In this document: positions 33,392 to 33,586 of the stretch, one piece after another
Layout: each line of letters begins with the position of its first letter
Position numbering within the stretch: the stretch's first letter is position 1
From: CAYTEH01 sp964436765
Lineage (GTDB): Bacteria > Patescibacteriota > Gracilibacteria > Peribacterales > Peribacteraceae
DNA: 33,586 bases
Direction: 5' to 3'
Assembly (NCBI GenBank): GCA_964436765.1
Contig: CAYTEH010000015.1
Coordinates: 1-33,586, forward strand
The notes under the pieces: model-generated
Told to the model about the DNA's origin: nothing
The model's database searches: none
The model's input: only the letters and a program-made list of their open reading frames with translations
Made by a program: the position numbers and the translations under genes

Positions 33392-33514
33392 ACAATAGAA
33401 TTACAGCGTTTTGTGCTGTCTTAACGATGGAGAGAATGAACAGATTGCGACGATGGATAGCGATACCTTAATTCGTAGACTTCCCTTCGAATGTCATCAC
33501 GACGCGCCACTTTA

Positions 33515-33546
33515 TCGAACCAGTGTGGAGAGGACTCGAACCAGTG
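33515..33546. repeat. 11-bp direct repeat TCGAACCAGTG at the second tRNA-Tyr
   Basis: Copies at 33515-33525 and 33536-33546. The second copy forms the T loop and 5' T stem of the tRNA-like sequence; the first lies where its acceptor 3' end should be, so the repeat appears to have disturbed the tRNA end. Confidence 0.55.
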
Positions 33547-33586
33547 AAGGCGTAAGCCAGCAGATTTACAGTCTGCCCCGTTTGAC
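33522..33586 (-). tRNA. second tRNA-Tyr (GUA), partial, 3' half apparently decayed
   Basis: The anticodon arm GCAGA-CTGTAAA-TCTGC and the variable arm closely match the intact tRNA-Tyr. The T stem does not close (ACTGG against CCTCT, two mismatches) and no CCA follows the acceptor position. The 5' part is outside the window. Either a pseudo-tRNA or a tRNA damaged by the local direct repeat. Confidence 0.6.

Overview
The window is bacterial and falls into two blocks. Positions 1 to about 21,800 are GC-rich, densely packed chromosomal DNA. Positions about 21,808 to 33,316 are a lower-GC accessory block in which nearly every gene lies on the minus strand. UGA acts as a normal stop. Shine-Dalgarno sequences are scarce; instead many genes have a -10 hexamer only 6 to 10 nt before the start codon, which suggests leaderless or near-leaderless mRNAs. 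Together with the gene content (a sigma factor with a C-terminal zinc ribbon, a UvrD-nuclease fusion, REP-like palindromes) this fits a candidate-phyla (Patescibacteria/Peregrinibacteria-like) genome. That placement is inference.

Chromosomal block. The left edge holds the start of an FG-GAP/VCBS repeat exported protein (minus strand, runs off the window). Divergent from it are dnaG (primase) and rpoD (housekeeping sigma factor). Just after rpoD comes a REP-like repeat and a second, fully synonymous copy of the last codons of rpoD. Next are a small unknown gene, a UvrD/PcrA-type helicase fused to a RecB-like nuclease, and on the minus strand a group of an unknown 190-aa gene, ftsK, rdgB and an 86-aa gene. 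An RmlD-like reductase, a small lipoprotein and a small unknown gene follow. Then comes an apparent MarR-controlled efflux operon: marR, a HlyD/MacA-like adaptor, an ABC ATPase, two paralogous MacB/FtsX permeases and a secreted PDZ-S41 protein that has lost all three catalytic residues. The marR promoter (TTGACT-N17-TATGAT) has a perfect 17-bp palindrome at its start site. A DUF218 (YdcF/SanA-like) gene closes this block.

Accessory block. This looks like an integrative element of about 11.5 kb placed at the 3' end of a tRNA-Tyr gene: the last 11 nt of the tRNA (acceptor strand plus ACCA) recur at 21808-21818. It carries both a large serine recombinase and a tyrosine recombinase, a DEAD/DEAH SF2 helicase, several unknown small genes, a membrane-anchored small protein preceded by a long structured RNA/DNA element with a terminator-like hairpin, and its most striking gene: a 918-aa protein joining an SF2 helicase to a sigma-70-like module whose region 4 is very close to that of the resident RpoD. 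A motif (AAAAGTGC on the coding strand) recurs upstream of several element genes and may be an element-specific regulatory site. Beyond the intact tRNA-Tyr a second, apparently decayed tRNA-Tyr runs off the right edge.
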